DNA from: Apoda limacodes
Taxonomy: Eukaryota > Arthropoda > Insecta > Lepidoptera > Limacodidae
DNA length: 64,000 nt
Assembly (NCBI GenBank): GCA_946406115.1
Contig: OX291557.1
Span: forward strand, 3,070,501-3,134,500
Direction: 5' to 3'
Part shown: positions 20,435-31,119 of the stretch, piece after piece
How the letters are laid out: each line of letters begins with the position of its first letter
Numbering within the stretch: position 1 is the stretch's first letter
Program-made: the position numbers and the translations under genes
Notes under the pieces: generated by a model
The model's input: only the letters and a program-made list of their open reading frames with translations
Databases searched by the model: none
Told to the model about the DNA's origin: nothing

Positions 20435-20915
20435 TCCCTATCTAATTTTGGGGTACAGCAGCACAGTCACAACGCGCTTTCATTCTACAAAAAAGCGCTG
20501 TACGAATAATAACACACAACCCACCTCACACACCAGCCAGAAACATTTTCAAAGAACAAAGCATAATGACATTGACCTCTCAATACATTTTGTACATAGC
20601 AAAATTTGTTCGATATAATCCTAATTTATTTACTTCCTAATTTATTAATTAATTTATTTCCTTTATTAAATTTATTTACCGACAAACGATATAAAACAAG
20701 ACAGAGCAAAAATCTAATAACCCTACAATGCAGACTCACATAAACAAGCTGAACCATGTACGCAATGGGCGCAAAAATTTATAACAAAATCCCTCAGGAC
20801 ATAAAAAATATCACATCTGACACGATCTTCTTTTCTGGATAAAAAAATGGCTTATTAAAAACGCATTTTTTAACATTGAAGAATTTATTTAAATAACAAA
20901 TAAAATGTATATCTT
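20435..20915 (+). mobile_element. LINE reverse-transcriptase C-terminal fragment
   Basis: One frame reads FWGTAAQSQRAFILQKSAVR, then ITHNPPHTPARNIFKEQSIM and LTSQYILYIAKFVRYNPNLF. This matches the C-terminal region of CR1/jockey-type reverse transcriptases (WG-x-A ... LQK-x-A-R-I-I ... tLps-Y-i). Beyond 20,650 frameshifts break it, though 'NGRK'- and 'IEEF'-like words continue to about 20,890. Confidence 0.7.
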
Positions 20916-20984
20916 TTGTCAAGGAGTAAACTCCAAAAAGTAGGTACTAGAAACTGCATCGCTACGTTGTGGCCCCTGGAAACA

Positions 20985-21115
20985 GGATTAGAGCTCATTT
21001 GTCCATTCGCGTATTTGTCCATTCGCGTATTTTGCGTAAAGCTTATTAGTCCTTATGCTAATTGGTTTTTGAGATTTGAACATATTGGTCCAAATGCGAG
21101 TAAACCAAATTTTTG
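20985..21115 (-). repeat. Inverted, degraded copy of the 'CGCATTTGGAC' motif block
   Basis: On the - strand it reads CTCGCATTTGGACCAATATG and ACGCGAATGGACAAATACGC, matching the motif cluster and the ACCAATATGTTT junction of the blocks at 18,228 and 20,087. Confidence 0.6.
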
Positions 21116-21755
21116 TATAGGTGAGGGGAAATATCCTTTTTTTTATGATACAATAAACGAACGAATAATTAAAATTGGACTACTCTGATAAATATTATTC
21201 ATCAAAAAAAATATATACGACAACTTGAAAAAACCTTATAATTTTGACTTTCGTCGGCTCAGTTCGTCGGTAGAAAAAAGCCGAATAAACCATAACGTTA
21301 ATTTCGACTAAAACTTCAGCAAACTATTGTAACTAACATGATCAGCAGTTTCTCTTCAGCACATTAAGTCCAGTAACAAACTATCGGAAGCACAAAAAGA
21401 ATGGCTCGAGACCCGGAAGACAATAAAACAAATTTAATGTCTCGTCGGCTCCACACCTCACGTACAAGCTTGCACTATGATTTCCCCGAGGAGTTCACCC
21501 TCGCTCGATACCTACTTCTGCAGAAACAACCCATATGGACGAATTTCTTTGGTCAAAATATAGTTGCCGCTCACTTAGAGGCTTGGTTTTAAAAGTCAAA
21601 CTTAATGTCGGTTTAAGTAAAACCTTTCAGGTAGACATAGACATAAATAGTATTTAGCAAGTCTCGTGCAATTAGTCAACGTGAGTACTAAGAACCAAAC
21701 TTTCCTATTATTAAACTAAACTTGTTAAGAAGAGAAACTGAAAAGAATTAGTACT

Positions 21756-21935
21756 ATTATTTAATACAGTGTTGTCTCAGTCATATAGATACAGTCTTCA
21801 TATTATTTTATACAGTGTTGTCTCAGTCATATAGATACAGTCTTCATATTATTTTTATATATTGTTGTCTCAGTCATATAGATACAGTCTTCATATTATT
21901 TTTATACAGTGTTGTCTTCTAGGTACAGTCTTGTC
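21756..21935. repeat. Tandem repeat of about 47 bp, four units
   Basis: Each unit carries GTTGTCTCAGTCATATAGAT followed by ACAGTCTTCATATTATTT. The fourth unit is truncated. No coding sense. Confidence 0.85.
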
Positions 21936-22019
21936 ATTTTTGTTAAGTTAAAAAACATCAATGTGTGATGCTAATCTTATATTTATAGACCAACTAACTT
22001 TGACCGGTTATTAAATTCC

Positions 22020-22440
22020 ACTACTATACATATAAATGTGAAAGTTTGTTTGGATGGATGTTTGTTACTCTTTCACGCTTCAACCACTGGACTGATCGGG
22101 ATGAAACTTGGCATACATATAGGTTAGGTCTTGGAATAGCATATCGGCTACTTTTTATCCCGAAATTCTCGCGGGAATAACTATAACCGAGCTTAAAAGA
22201 ACTATAGCTATAGCTACAGCTTGATATAGCAAACTTCATTAGTGTAATTAAGGAGCAAATCACAGTCGCCGACAACCGAATTTAGGGCGGGCTAATTAAC
22301 GAGTAAATCACAGTCGCCGATAACCGAATTTAGTGCGGGCTAATTAACGAGTAAATCAAAATATTAATACTGAGATAAAATAAAGGAGTCCCACGCTGAT
22401 AACCGAATTTAGGGCGGGCGGAGCCGCTGGCAAAGTCTAG
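22020..22440 (+). mobile_element. Helitron-like element with internal duplication
   Basis: It starts with ACTATACATATAAATGTG, contains GATCGGGATGAAACTTGGCA and GGGCGGGCGGAGCCGCTGGC, and ends in AGTCTAG followed by T. This matches the lepidopteran Helitron 3' end (short GC hairpin then CTAG). The block TCGCCGATAACCGAATTTAG ... GGGCGGGC is repeated about three times at 22,265-22,420, a local tandem expansion near the 3' end. Confidence 0.78.
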
Positions 22441-22704
22441 TTCTAAGATATATCTAAAAGTCTTAAGAAGTAGGTAAATGTAAATTGTATCTACCTTCTT
22501 ACCAGTTTATGTCATATAACTTAGTAAGTAGGTACTTTTTTTTAAGTTGTTTTCGCCAACACTCTGCATCGCTACAGGATCTCTGTTTTGTGCGGACATG
22601 GAAAGCATCCTAAGACCGTTTTCTGTCACTGTCCTGTATTCTAAGTCTTTGGCTATTGGATCTATTTTCTCTGGTGGCAATATTGATGACATTGCACGCA
22701 CCAT

Positions 22705-22802
22705 GTAGCGTTGCAGTGTCACCCAAATATAGCGTTGCAGTGTTACCCAAATAAAGCGTCACAGTGTCACCCAAATCCAGCGTCGCAGTGTCACCCAAAT
22801 AT
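22705..22802. repeat. 25-bp tandem repeat, four units
   Basis: Units of the form AGCGTTGCAGTGTCACCCAA plus AT-rich filler, period about 25. An open frame on the - strand (GDTATLDLGDTVTLYLGNTA) is simply the repeat translated. Confidence 0.88.
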
Positions 22803-23231
22803 TATGCTTGACTACTTATGAAGGTGGACCCAAGCTTCGTCCTTGTACTACAATATCTAACTATTCTAACAGCGTAACGTAAAAATTCTAAGTTTGTGAT
22901 TCTAACCATCGGCTATGGCGTTTGAAGTTAACGAAAGGGTTGTAGCTGAATGGTGTACAAAAATCACCCATCTGTCTGTATGCATAAAAAATATAAAGTT
23001 CATAAAATAATAATTATAACAAAATTTTTACATTTTTTTTTTATTTTATAAGTATATTTTGAATATTCATTAGCACCGTATCGGAGCACCCAAAGGCAAG
23101 ATTTTTGGAACAGGTATAGGTAAATTGATATAGATAGATATAGTGCACTTTTTTATCCCGATCTAACGTTCTCACGGAAACATATTATTCGCATATTTCA
23201 ATGATTTTATTCCTTACCGCCGTATTGGATC

Positions 23232-24410
23232 TAGACGTGGGCGCCGCTTTGAAAAATGCCAGCGGCGGCGCGCTGTAGTTTTTTGGACGGCAGCGGCGCG
23301 GCGCCGGCGGCTTGACCTTTTTTGGTGTTTTTTAAGAAAATCCTGACAAAGTCCGTAGTATATTATGTGCACCGTAAAAGGAGTATTTCCGCCAGCCCTA
23401 TAGCTCGGCTAACACACCATCTTTGTTGCGGGTCACCTACACTTTAATAAACTTAATTTGTGATACGAATCCTGTGCTGCTGTGTGTAATTGTCACATAT
23501 TAATCAGAGAGAAAATTAAGTAGAAGAAACAATAATCGTAATTAGCACTTTTTTGTTTAATTTTTTTGTTTCACAACACACCAAAGATTTAAACAACACA
23601 ATAGAAATCAATCAAATAGAATGGATATAACAAGTAGAAATAAATTCAAAGGAAAGTTCGTTGTATCCAACAAATGTCAATAATTTCTATTTGGTGACAC
23701 AAAATCAATCAATACCATTTTGGCTAAGATCCTACGGCCACCGGTAAACATGCGGATTGCTATTGGGTTGCTACTATTAGTTTTTCCCATCAGTCTGTTC
23801 CCATGTGCCGGCCACAAGCCCACCGAGTGAGAGGGTGTTTTCGGTAGCTGGATTAACTATTTCAGCAAAGCGATCTTGCTTGAGCCCTACTAGGGTAAAC
23901 AAAATAATATTCATCCATGATAATTATTAAACATGTAAGACGGATGGGAGAAACTAATGGTACCAACCTAATAGCAATCCGCATATTCACTGGTGGCCGT
24001 AGGATCTTAGCCAAAATGGTATTGATTGATTTTGTGCCACCAAATAGAAATTATTGACATTTGTTGGATACAACGAACTTTCATTTGAATTTATTTCTAC
24101 TTGCTATATCCATTCTATTTGATTGATTTCTATTGAGTTTTAAAATCTTTGGTGTGGAGTATAAACGAAAAATTAAGTTTATTAGAGTGTAGGTGGACCC
24201 CAACAAGGACGGTGTGATAGCCGAGCTATATATAGGGCTGGCGGAAATACTCCTTTTACGGTGCACATAGTATACTACGAACTTTGTCACCAGACAACAC
24301 ATATATAAGAAAACGTACACGCAAATATTCGATCAACGTCGTTTCACAACTCACGCGGCGCGTAAAATGAATATGGCGGCGGCGTGGCGCCGGCGCGGCG
24401 CCCACGTCTA
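23232..24410. mobile_element. Fold-back hAT element with 8-bp target site duplication
   Basis: The element begins TAGACGTGGGCGCCGC and ends GCGGCGCCCACGTCTA, a 16-bp terminal inverted repeat. It is flanked by ATTGGATC at 23,224-23,231 and 24,411-24,418, the 8-bp target duplication expected of hAT transposons. About 23,340-23,790 and 23,935-24,296 form long imperfect inverted arms; the left arm has an extra block at about 23,470-23,560. Between them sits a transposase C-terminus. The element therefore seems to carry the same hAT end on both sides. Confidence 0.88.
23795..23930 (+). pseudogene. hAT transposase C-terminal remnant
   Basis: Read in frame to a TAA at 23,928-23,930: PATSPPSERVFSVAG, then LTISAKRSCLSPTRVNKIIF and IHDNY. 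This is the hAT C-terminal dimerisation motif (PATSxxSERVFSxAG). The rest of the transposase is missing. The same motif appears on the opposite strand in the second copy (53,574-53,745). Confidence 0.9.
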
Positions 24411-24944
24411 ATTGGATCATCTAAATGTAGATTTTTAGCACAGATATAGCTGAAAGGATGAAGATAAGAATAAACAATACTTTTTATCCTGATTAAGAGT
24501 TCCCACGGAAATAGTTTTTAACCCGTATGACGTCGTTACGATAGAGAAATAGTTTTACCTAATTTTCGGAACTAAGTTATATAAATGACTGAATTCCCAC
24601 GAGAATAGATTTTTTCTCGGGTGATACCGCGGGAAATTATTCTTGTAACTAATTTTTGGCAGGAACAAAGAAAGACACCATTTATAGAATACTTTTGACT
24701 CCATCGAGAGGTTCCGCGGCAATCGATTTTTCGCGATTAAAACCGCAGGACACTATTTCTATACGTTGCAACGGGGTGACATGAGTTTTGGTATGTTTGG
24801 TTTGTTTTACCTTCAAACCACAACAACTCAACCAATTTAGTTAAAATTTGGAATAGAGGAAGCTTATAGTTACTTGAGGTAGGTGCGAATAACCATTACC
24901 GATATATATAGATATATATAATATTATAACTAATTATATTATAA

Positions 24945-25005
24945 TTAGCTTGTGGTCCGCCTGGTGATAAGCCGTCACCGCAGCCTATGTATTTGATCTG
25001 TCTGC
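24945..25005 (+). repeat. Interspersed repeat, 'GGTCCGCCTGGTGATAAGC' family
   Basis: GTGGTCCGCCTGGTGATAAG followed by CCGTCACCGCAGCCTATG. Related copies lie near 36,626, 40,180, 54,093 (all +) and 50,190 (-). It is a common lepidopteran interspersed repeat. Lies inside the duplicated segment. Confidence 0.6.
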
Positions 25006-25769
25006 CTGTCCTTCAGTATATTCAATAAGTCATAATTTTGCCATTATTTCCATCGATTGTTACATAATTTAACAGGCAGGCGTCTTTTGCGCATTGCCAC
25101 ATAGTTAAGATATAATAAGATAATACGTATAAACAGAGACATCACGATTTTACTACGGGTCCTGTTGATCGAGGTAGTGCTTTATAGTCGTAGTCTTGCA
25201 GACAGTTGCTCGAGCGCTGTATGTGCTTTGGATATCTGTACAAGAAAATGGCTCCAACAGTCCTCTAAAGGTGTGCACCGTAAGACAGAATTTAGCAGGT
25301 TTACTGTAGCCCGATGTATCTGCCATTTTAGATAAAAAATCATACTTAAATACTTAGATAGATACTAAGAAAAAAAGAAAAAGAATAGGTAATAAAATTT
25401 CATTGTTATCAGTAAGTAGAACATACAAATCCAAATAAAACCAAAGTACCCAATGTGGGCTCATACAATGGAAACCAATAATAATTTGTAATCAACAAAC
25501 ACAACATACAAAATCAAAACGCAAGTTCGTGGCCAGCCTAATCAAAATACATGCTCGTAACAATCTGAGAGCAACAATGGGCGGTAATAACTCTCTTTGT
25601 GCGGGCTCGGATCGCTCCACGCACATTTTAATCAGGCCGTGTGTTCCGGGGTTAATTCTGTGTAAACATACCGGTCATTTCGGTTTTGATACCTATACCG
25701 TTATACCGGTACTGCGTGGGTAGAGTTCCCAACACTATTATTGTGCTATTACTCAAAATATAGTAAATA

Positions 25770-26060
25770 TTCAGACAAGTGCGAGTCGGGCTCACGCACC
25801 GTGGGATCCGTACCACCATTTTACGTAACTTAAAATCAGAAACAAAATCAAAAAGAGTGCCGCAATAATCGCTAGATGGTGCTCTATCGGTAATTAAGAT
25901 GTAATGGCTCAGACCCCCCTCATACTAGGATGGTTATAGGGTTCCGTAGTCAACAAGGAACCCTTATAGTTTCGCCATGTCCGTCCGTCTGTCTGTCAGC
26001 GGCTTAGCTCAGAGACCATACAGAAAGCTGTAATTTGACATGGATATGTATACATATTAA
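25770..26060 (+). repeat. Interspersed repeat, 'GTGCGAGTC ... GGGTTCCGTAG' family
   Basis: Contains AAGTGCGAGTCGGGCTCACG, GGGATCCGTACC, GGGTTCCGTAGTCAACAAGG and GTCCGTCCGTCTGTCTGTCA. Also present in the other copy of the segmental duplication (54,913-55,210). Confidence 0.65.
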
Positions 26061-26061
26061 A

Positions 26062-27372
26062 GCACGAAAATAATTACCCTATCGAGACGCAAAACAATTA
26101 AAAAACCTTGGGTTACACCTGGCCTTCTCAAATGCATGATCAATAGAGATAAGCTACACCTAAAACGCAAAAATAATCCCGATAGTGAGTCCCTCAAAAC
26201 AACTTACAAAAGATATAGGAATTTCTGTAACGCCCTCTTAAAAAAAGTTAAAAGACGATATGAGAAATTAAAAAAGCTGGTTCAAATATCAAAAAGCTAT
26301 GGGATGCTATAGAATTCATTTCATACCCCAACAAATCCCATAGTAGTGCCACGGATCCTATTTCTTTAACTGACCCTTCCCAATCTGTCAATCTCATAAA
26401 TACTTTCTTTGCTAATGCGAGTAAAAATTTAGCTGAAAAGTTTCCGCAACCTACATTTGATACTAACATACCTTCTGCTAATGACTACCCAATTCATTCG
26501 TTTGTTCTTCTTCCGACGGATGAGGCCGAAATTGAAGCTACCATACTTAACTTAAAAAATGATTGCTCTGTTGGACGGGATAATATATCTTCATCTTTTC
26601 TTAAACGATATAAAAATAAAATAGTTAGCCCCCTTACGCACATCATTAATTTGGCATTCGCAACAGGAGTCTTTCCTCAGAATTTTAAATTTTCCTTAAT
26701 TCACCCTAGTCACAAAAGTGGAGATCGAGACTGTGTCAACAACTATAGGCCCATCTCTATCCTCCCGACCCTATCAAAAATAATAGAAAAGCTACTTAAC
26801 TCAAGACTTACCAAATACCTCGAAGTTAACAACTTGTTATCACCATCTCAATTTGGGTTTCGACAAGGTAAGTCAACAAATGACGCTGTAAATGAACTAA
26901 CTGATTTTGTAGTAGATAGTTTAGATAAAAACCTTAAACCCCTTGCTATTTTCTTAGACCTTGCTAAGGCATTTGACACGGTCTCGATCCCATTATTAAT
27001 TAAAAATTTGAACATCTTGGAATCAGAGGATTACAACTGAAACTTTTTACTGATTACCTATCAAATCGATTCCAATGCGTCAAGATCAGCAACTGGACTA
27101 GTGATGAGCTTCCTGTTCTCTACGGTGTCCCTCAGGGTTCAAGACTTGGCCCAACCCTGTTTCTAATTTACATTAACGACCTGTTCAACTGCAAAGTGAA
27201 AAATGAAAAGTTAATATCTTTTGCCGATGATACCGTCCTATTAATTAGTACCCAATCCTGGCAAGATAGTTTCGAATTGGCTCAAAATGAATTTAACAAA
27301 GTTACTAAATGGTTATATGATAACTGTCTCACATTGAAAGCTGAAAAATCCAAAACCTTAGCCTTTTCATAA
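26062..27372 (+). mobile_element. CR1/jockey-like LINE fragment, reverse transcriptase with one frameshift
   Basis: Present only in copy A of the duplication. It reads VTPGLLKCMINRDKLHLKRK (endonuclease-RT linker), then SVGRDNISSSFLKRYKNKI, NNYRPISILPTLSKIIEKLL, SQFGFRQGKSTNDAVNELTD, LAIFLDLAKAFDTVS (motif A), a frameshift near 27,005, LYGVPQGSRLGPTLFLIYIN (motif B), ISFADDTVLL (catalytic FADD) and LTLKAEKSKTLAFS to a stop at 27,372. The endonuclease upstream and the C-terminal third are missing. The longest single frame (26,651-27,040) starts at TTG, not a real start. Apart from the frameshift it is well preserved. Confidence 0.9.
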
Positions 27373-27689
27373 GTATATAATACTCAGCCACATTCGTCAA
27401 TCAATTCACTTATCGCTCACTCTTGTACTTCTAAAATAATGCATCATTTTTGAAGGTGTTTTTATAAACATGATATTAATCTTTATCTAAATAAATACGT
27501 TATTCATCACAAGCATTTAATTTAAAACAAAATTGCCCTTATCATCATTCGATTTCAATAAATATCTTAGGAGATTTCGCAGTTTTAAAATAACGTGGCA
27601 GCAAAATAAATATCAAGTATTGCGCGCGCATTTATGATGTGCAAGGCCGGCGGGCAGTCATGAGGGGGAAGGGCGGTACGTATTATTTA

Positions 27690-27793
27690 AAAATATTTTA
27701 CCTTCTGTGTTTTTTTTATAATTGAGGAGTTGCCGTAAGAATCCTATGCCGATAACCAAATTTAGGGCGGGCGAAGCCGCTGGCAAAAGCTAG
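27690..27793 (+). mobile_element. Helitron 3' end, 5' part missing
   Basis: Reads AATTGAGGAGTTG ... GGGCGGGCGAAGCCGCTGGC then AAAAGCTAG. It matches the 3' part of the complete Helitron at 55,232-55,645 in copy B; the 5' half is absent here and LINE sequence lies upstream instead. Confidence 0.8.
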
Positions 27794-28100
27794 TTAAATA
27801 TAAAGACTATAATTTTGTATAACCTTAGGTTTTGCAAATTCAACTAGTTTATTTCTCAAAAGGATACAATATCACTTTTTTGACGTCAGTATAATATGCA
27901 AGGAATTTATAAACTACTACCGTTTCGGAATCAAGATGGCGTTCTGGGGAGAAGAAATGGCGAAAGAAACTCTCCAGCTGTCGCTCTTTTCAATTTTAAT
28001 TATACATATAACGATTGCCTTTGTTTAAACAAATATTACTTTATATTAATAAATATACTGTGTTAGAATTTTCGTTAGGGGATCGATGTAGGTACGGTAG

Positions 28101-28304
28101 AAAGGCGTAAATACGCCGTTTTTGTGCAAATTTTGTGACCTAACTATTCTAAAGCAGTTGTGCCCATACTTTTTTCTATGTAGACCTATACCAAAAATTT
28201 ATAAAGGCGTAAATACGCCGTTTTTGTGCAAATTTTGTGACCTAACTATTCTAAAGCAGTTGTGCCCATACTTTTTTCTATGTAGACCTATACCAAAAAT
28301 TTAT
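28101..28304 (+). repeat. Tandem duplication of 102 bp (two identical units)
   Basis: AAAGGCGTAAATACGCCGTT starts at 28,101 and again at 28,203, and the units appear identical. Copy B has one unit (about 55,950), so this duplication is younger than the segmental duplication or was lost in B. The words ATACGCCGTTTTTGTGCAAA recur inverted near 43,826-43,865. Confidence 0.9.
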
Positions 28305-28711
28305 AAAATTTATTAATATTATAAACCCTTGTACCTACAAAACTTTTTAATCAATTAAAAGTGTTTAATAATCATTTATAATAAAACAAAAATTAACCAA
28401 CGTGACTTTGGTGCATGACATTCGTGATCTTCCGCTAAATTTTCGAATTCGGGAATATCTAATACCTTTAAACAAGCAATTTTTGTATATATGTATGCTT
28501 GTTTTAAGCTAAAGTACCTGTGAACCAACCGGCTGTCCTCTAAATTGATTTGCGGTTTTTTTGCGTATATCTACTACTCACACTTGCCGTTTTTAAGTAT
28601 TCTATGTTCTTTCCCAAGTTGCAAGCCATCACATTTCCAAATTACAGCGAGATTGATTAAGCCGTTTAGCCGTTAAAATGTACCAAACGAAGAAAGAGAA
28701 AGACAGATTGT

Positions 28712-28992
28712 TATAATGTCTGTCTGTTTGTTACTTAATAACGCTTGAGCCACTGGTCGGATCGGAATGAAACTTGGCACACCTATAGATTAGGTCCTGG
28801 AATAGCACATAGACTACTTTTTATCCCAAAAAATTCAAAAGTTACCGCGGGAATAACTATAACCGAGCTTAAACGAACTATAGCTACAGCTTGCTATAGC
28901 AAACGTCATTAATATAATAATTAATGAGTTAATTAAGGAGTTCTACGCCGATAACCAAATTTAGGGCGGGCGGAGCCGCTGGCAAAATCTAG
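28712..28992 (+). mobile_element. Helitron-like element, 3' part
   Basis: Contains CCACTGGTCGGATCGGAATG, AAACTTGGCACACCTATAGA, ACCGAGCTTAAACGAACTAT and GGGCGGGCGGAGCCGCTGGC, ending in AAATCTAG. Counterpart in copy B at 56,452-56,730. No Rep/helicase coding region. Confidence 0.75.
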
Positions 28993-29277
28993 TTCATAAT
29001 ATAAAGGATGCGTGCATAAAGATAGCATGGAATAGAATTAATAGTAATAGTATGGATTAGAATTCCGTTAGTACGATTAGTATAATTAAAAAGAATATTT
29101 TATATTTCATTCATCTCAACTCTGCTAACTCTGAAAAAATCTGAATTCTGTAAAGTTTTATACGTACAAGCTAGCCCGGCAGACGGTCCTCTGTTCTTTG
29201 TACTGCACAGCAGAGCCCTCTAGTGGCGAGTTATATCAAATTTACAACAATGTCTGTATATCATCAATTAGAATTCA

Positions 29278-29294
29278 CCCCCCCCCCCCCCCCC
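29278..29294 (+). repeat. C17 homopolymer run
   Basis: Seventeen consecutive C; the aligned position in copy B (about 57,006) has only four C. Expansion within copy A, or possibly an assembly artefact. Confidence 0.85.
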
Positions 29295-30787
29295 GTATAG
29301 GTCCGAGGAGGGGTCACAGTAATAAGTGCCTCATACTAACGATGCGCTGCTGACGGCATAGTTTACCGATTACCATCATTTAAATATATGGCTGTGGGGA
29401 CACTAAAAATTTTCATAACAAATTTAGTATCTAGTATAACATAGTCTTGAAATCATTCAATTATATTTTTGATAATCTTCTTATTCAATTCTGCACCGTA
29501 ATTCTATATATATTCTAAGTCCTCAGCGCCCCCTTTTGTAAAACCCACCCAGTACAAATAATATAGGTAATAAAAAAAATATACTATGAAATACAACCCT
29601 GGCAAGCGAGAAAACCGTGGCAACCGTCAAAGTCACCAAGCGATTGGGATCCTGGGTCGCTTGTTGCATCTTCAAGCCGCTTTACGTCGCGTCTGAGCTG
29701 ACCCCTTAATCTTATGATGGAAGAATTATGTATCTACATTACATGGACCCCTCGGTGCGCGAGCTAGACTCGCACTTGGCCGGTTTCTTATAGAATAATA
29801 TCATATCAACTATAGACTAGGAAAGTCGTGGACCGTCCACCGTCAGTGTGTCACAGAGCCACAGCCGATTCGGGCACCTGTCTATCGATCGTGATGGTAT
29901 TTTACAAACATGTATGTTATGTAAGCCACACAGTCACACAATTTTGTAATAAAAGTAAAACAGAATAAATTAATGAACAAAAAATCTATTGAATTTTAAC
30001 GAAATACAGAAAAACAGTTCGCCTCAAAGAAGAACCCATTAATAAGTCTGAACAGGACTAACGCAGGACAAATGAATTGCAGTTTTGCTTCCTTTTAGCA
30101 AAGAAAGAAAGTTCGTGTTTTCCATTTTAATTTCCCATTATCTCTAAACAGTGGTATTGAGTTGGCTCTTTGAGCATCGGTGTAATCCCAGCGGGCTGAT
30201 CGCTGCGCCGCCTCCCCATGATTCGATCTGCGTAAAGATATAAATCACCGACGAAGGAATTAGTGTAGCGATAGCCGCCTTGTGGATTTATCTATTGTTA
30301 GGGTTGTCGATACTGGCTGTTTAAGAAATATCACAAAAAATTTAATATATCTTCTATAATAGAATACAACACAAATTGAAAGAAAAACAGTCTGGACTTT
30401 GTAAATAGCTCTTGTTTCGTTAAAAATTATTTTATTGTAGAAGTTAGTTTAACACACTAGTATGATCTTTTTTTTATTAGTAACTAACCAAACTTTATGC
30501 GCTTCATTATTTGTTTTAATGTTGGTGGGCATCTTGATATACGAAGTATAATTAAATAACATGTATAGGTTATGGTTTATTATTTTATGTATTTCTTCAT
30601 CAAATCAAACCATTGACGTATTAGTTTTAACGTTTGAAATATTTTTATGAACTTACTAAATTAAGATTTACTTTATCTAACTATCTATCTGGTAGGAATT
30701 TAACTACTAGTGATAGATAAAAACTAAGGTTCGAGCTATTTGTCATCAAAAGTGATGGTGAAAGCAGAGGAAAGCGATGACAACAAC

Positions 30788-30826
30788 AAATCTTACACTT
30801 TTTATTGTCCACAAGAAGTGTAAGAT
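30788..30826 (+). other. Hairpin-forming inverted repeat, conserved in both duplication copies
   Basis: AAATCTTACACTT... and ...AAGTGTAAGATTT pair around a short ATTGTCCAC loop. In copy B (58,588-58,628) the stem is perfect over 16 bp. It could be a fold-back remnant; nothing shows that it is a small RNA gene. Confidence 0.55.
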
Positions 30827-31119
30827 TTGTATAGTTATGTAGTGATAACCCTAGTAAAAGAAACATTTAGTAAAAACGAGTCGGTAATCCAGCACTGCGC
30901 TAATGACGTGTCTAAGAGCGGGATATTCTTTTCTCGTTTCTTAACTAAATTTCTTCGTTCTCACACTTTCAGCTATTATCGTGTTCTTTCTGAAAGCGCA
31001 AAAAGGGAAATGTAAGTTTGTGTTTGTACGAATTTTTATAAGTTTCAGATATTCGGTTTCTTTTTTAAATCCGTAACGAGTCTGTCTATTTATTGATGCC
31101 TGTACTGCAGATACAGAGA

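Noticed and set aside
25529..25723. 64-codon frame identical in both duplication copies
   Set aside because: Identity follows from the recent duplication (one base difference), the frame starts at a non-ATG codon, and it matches no protein family.
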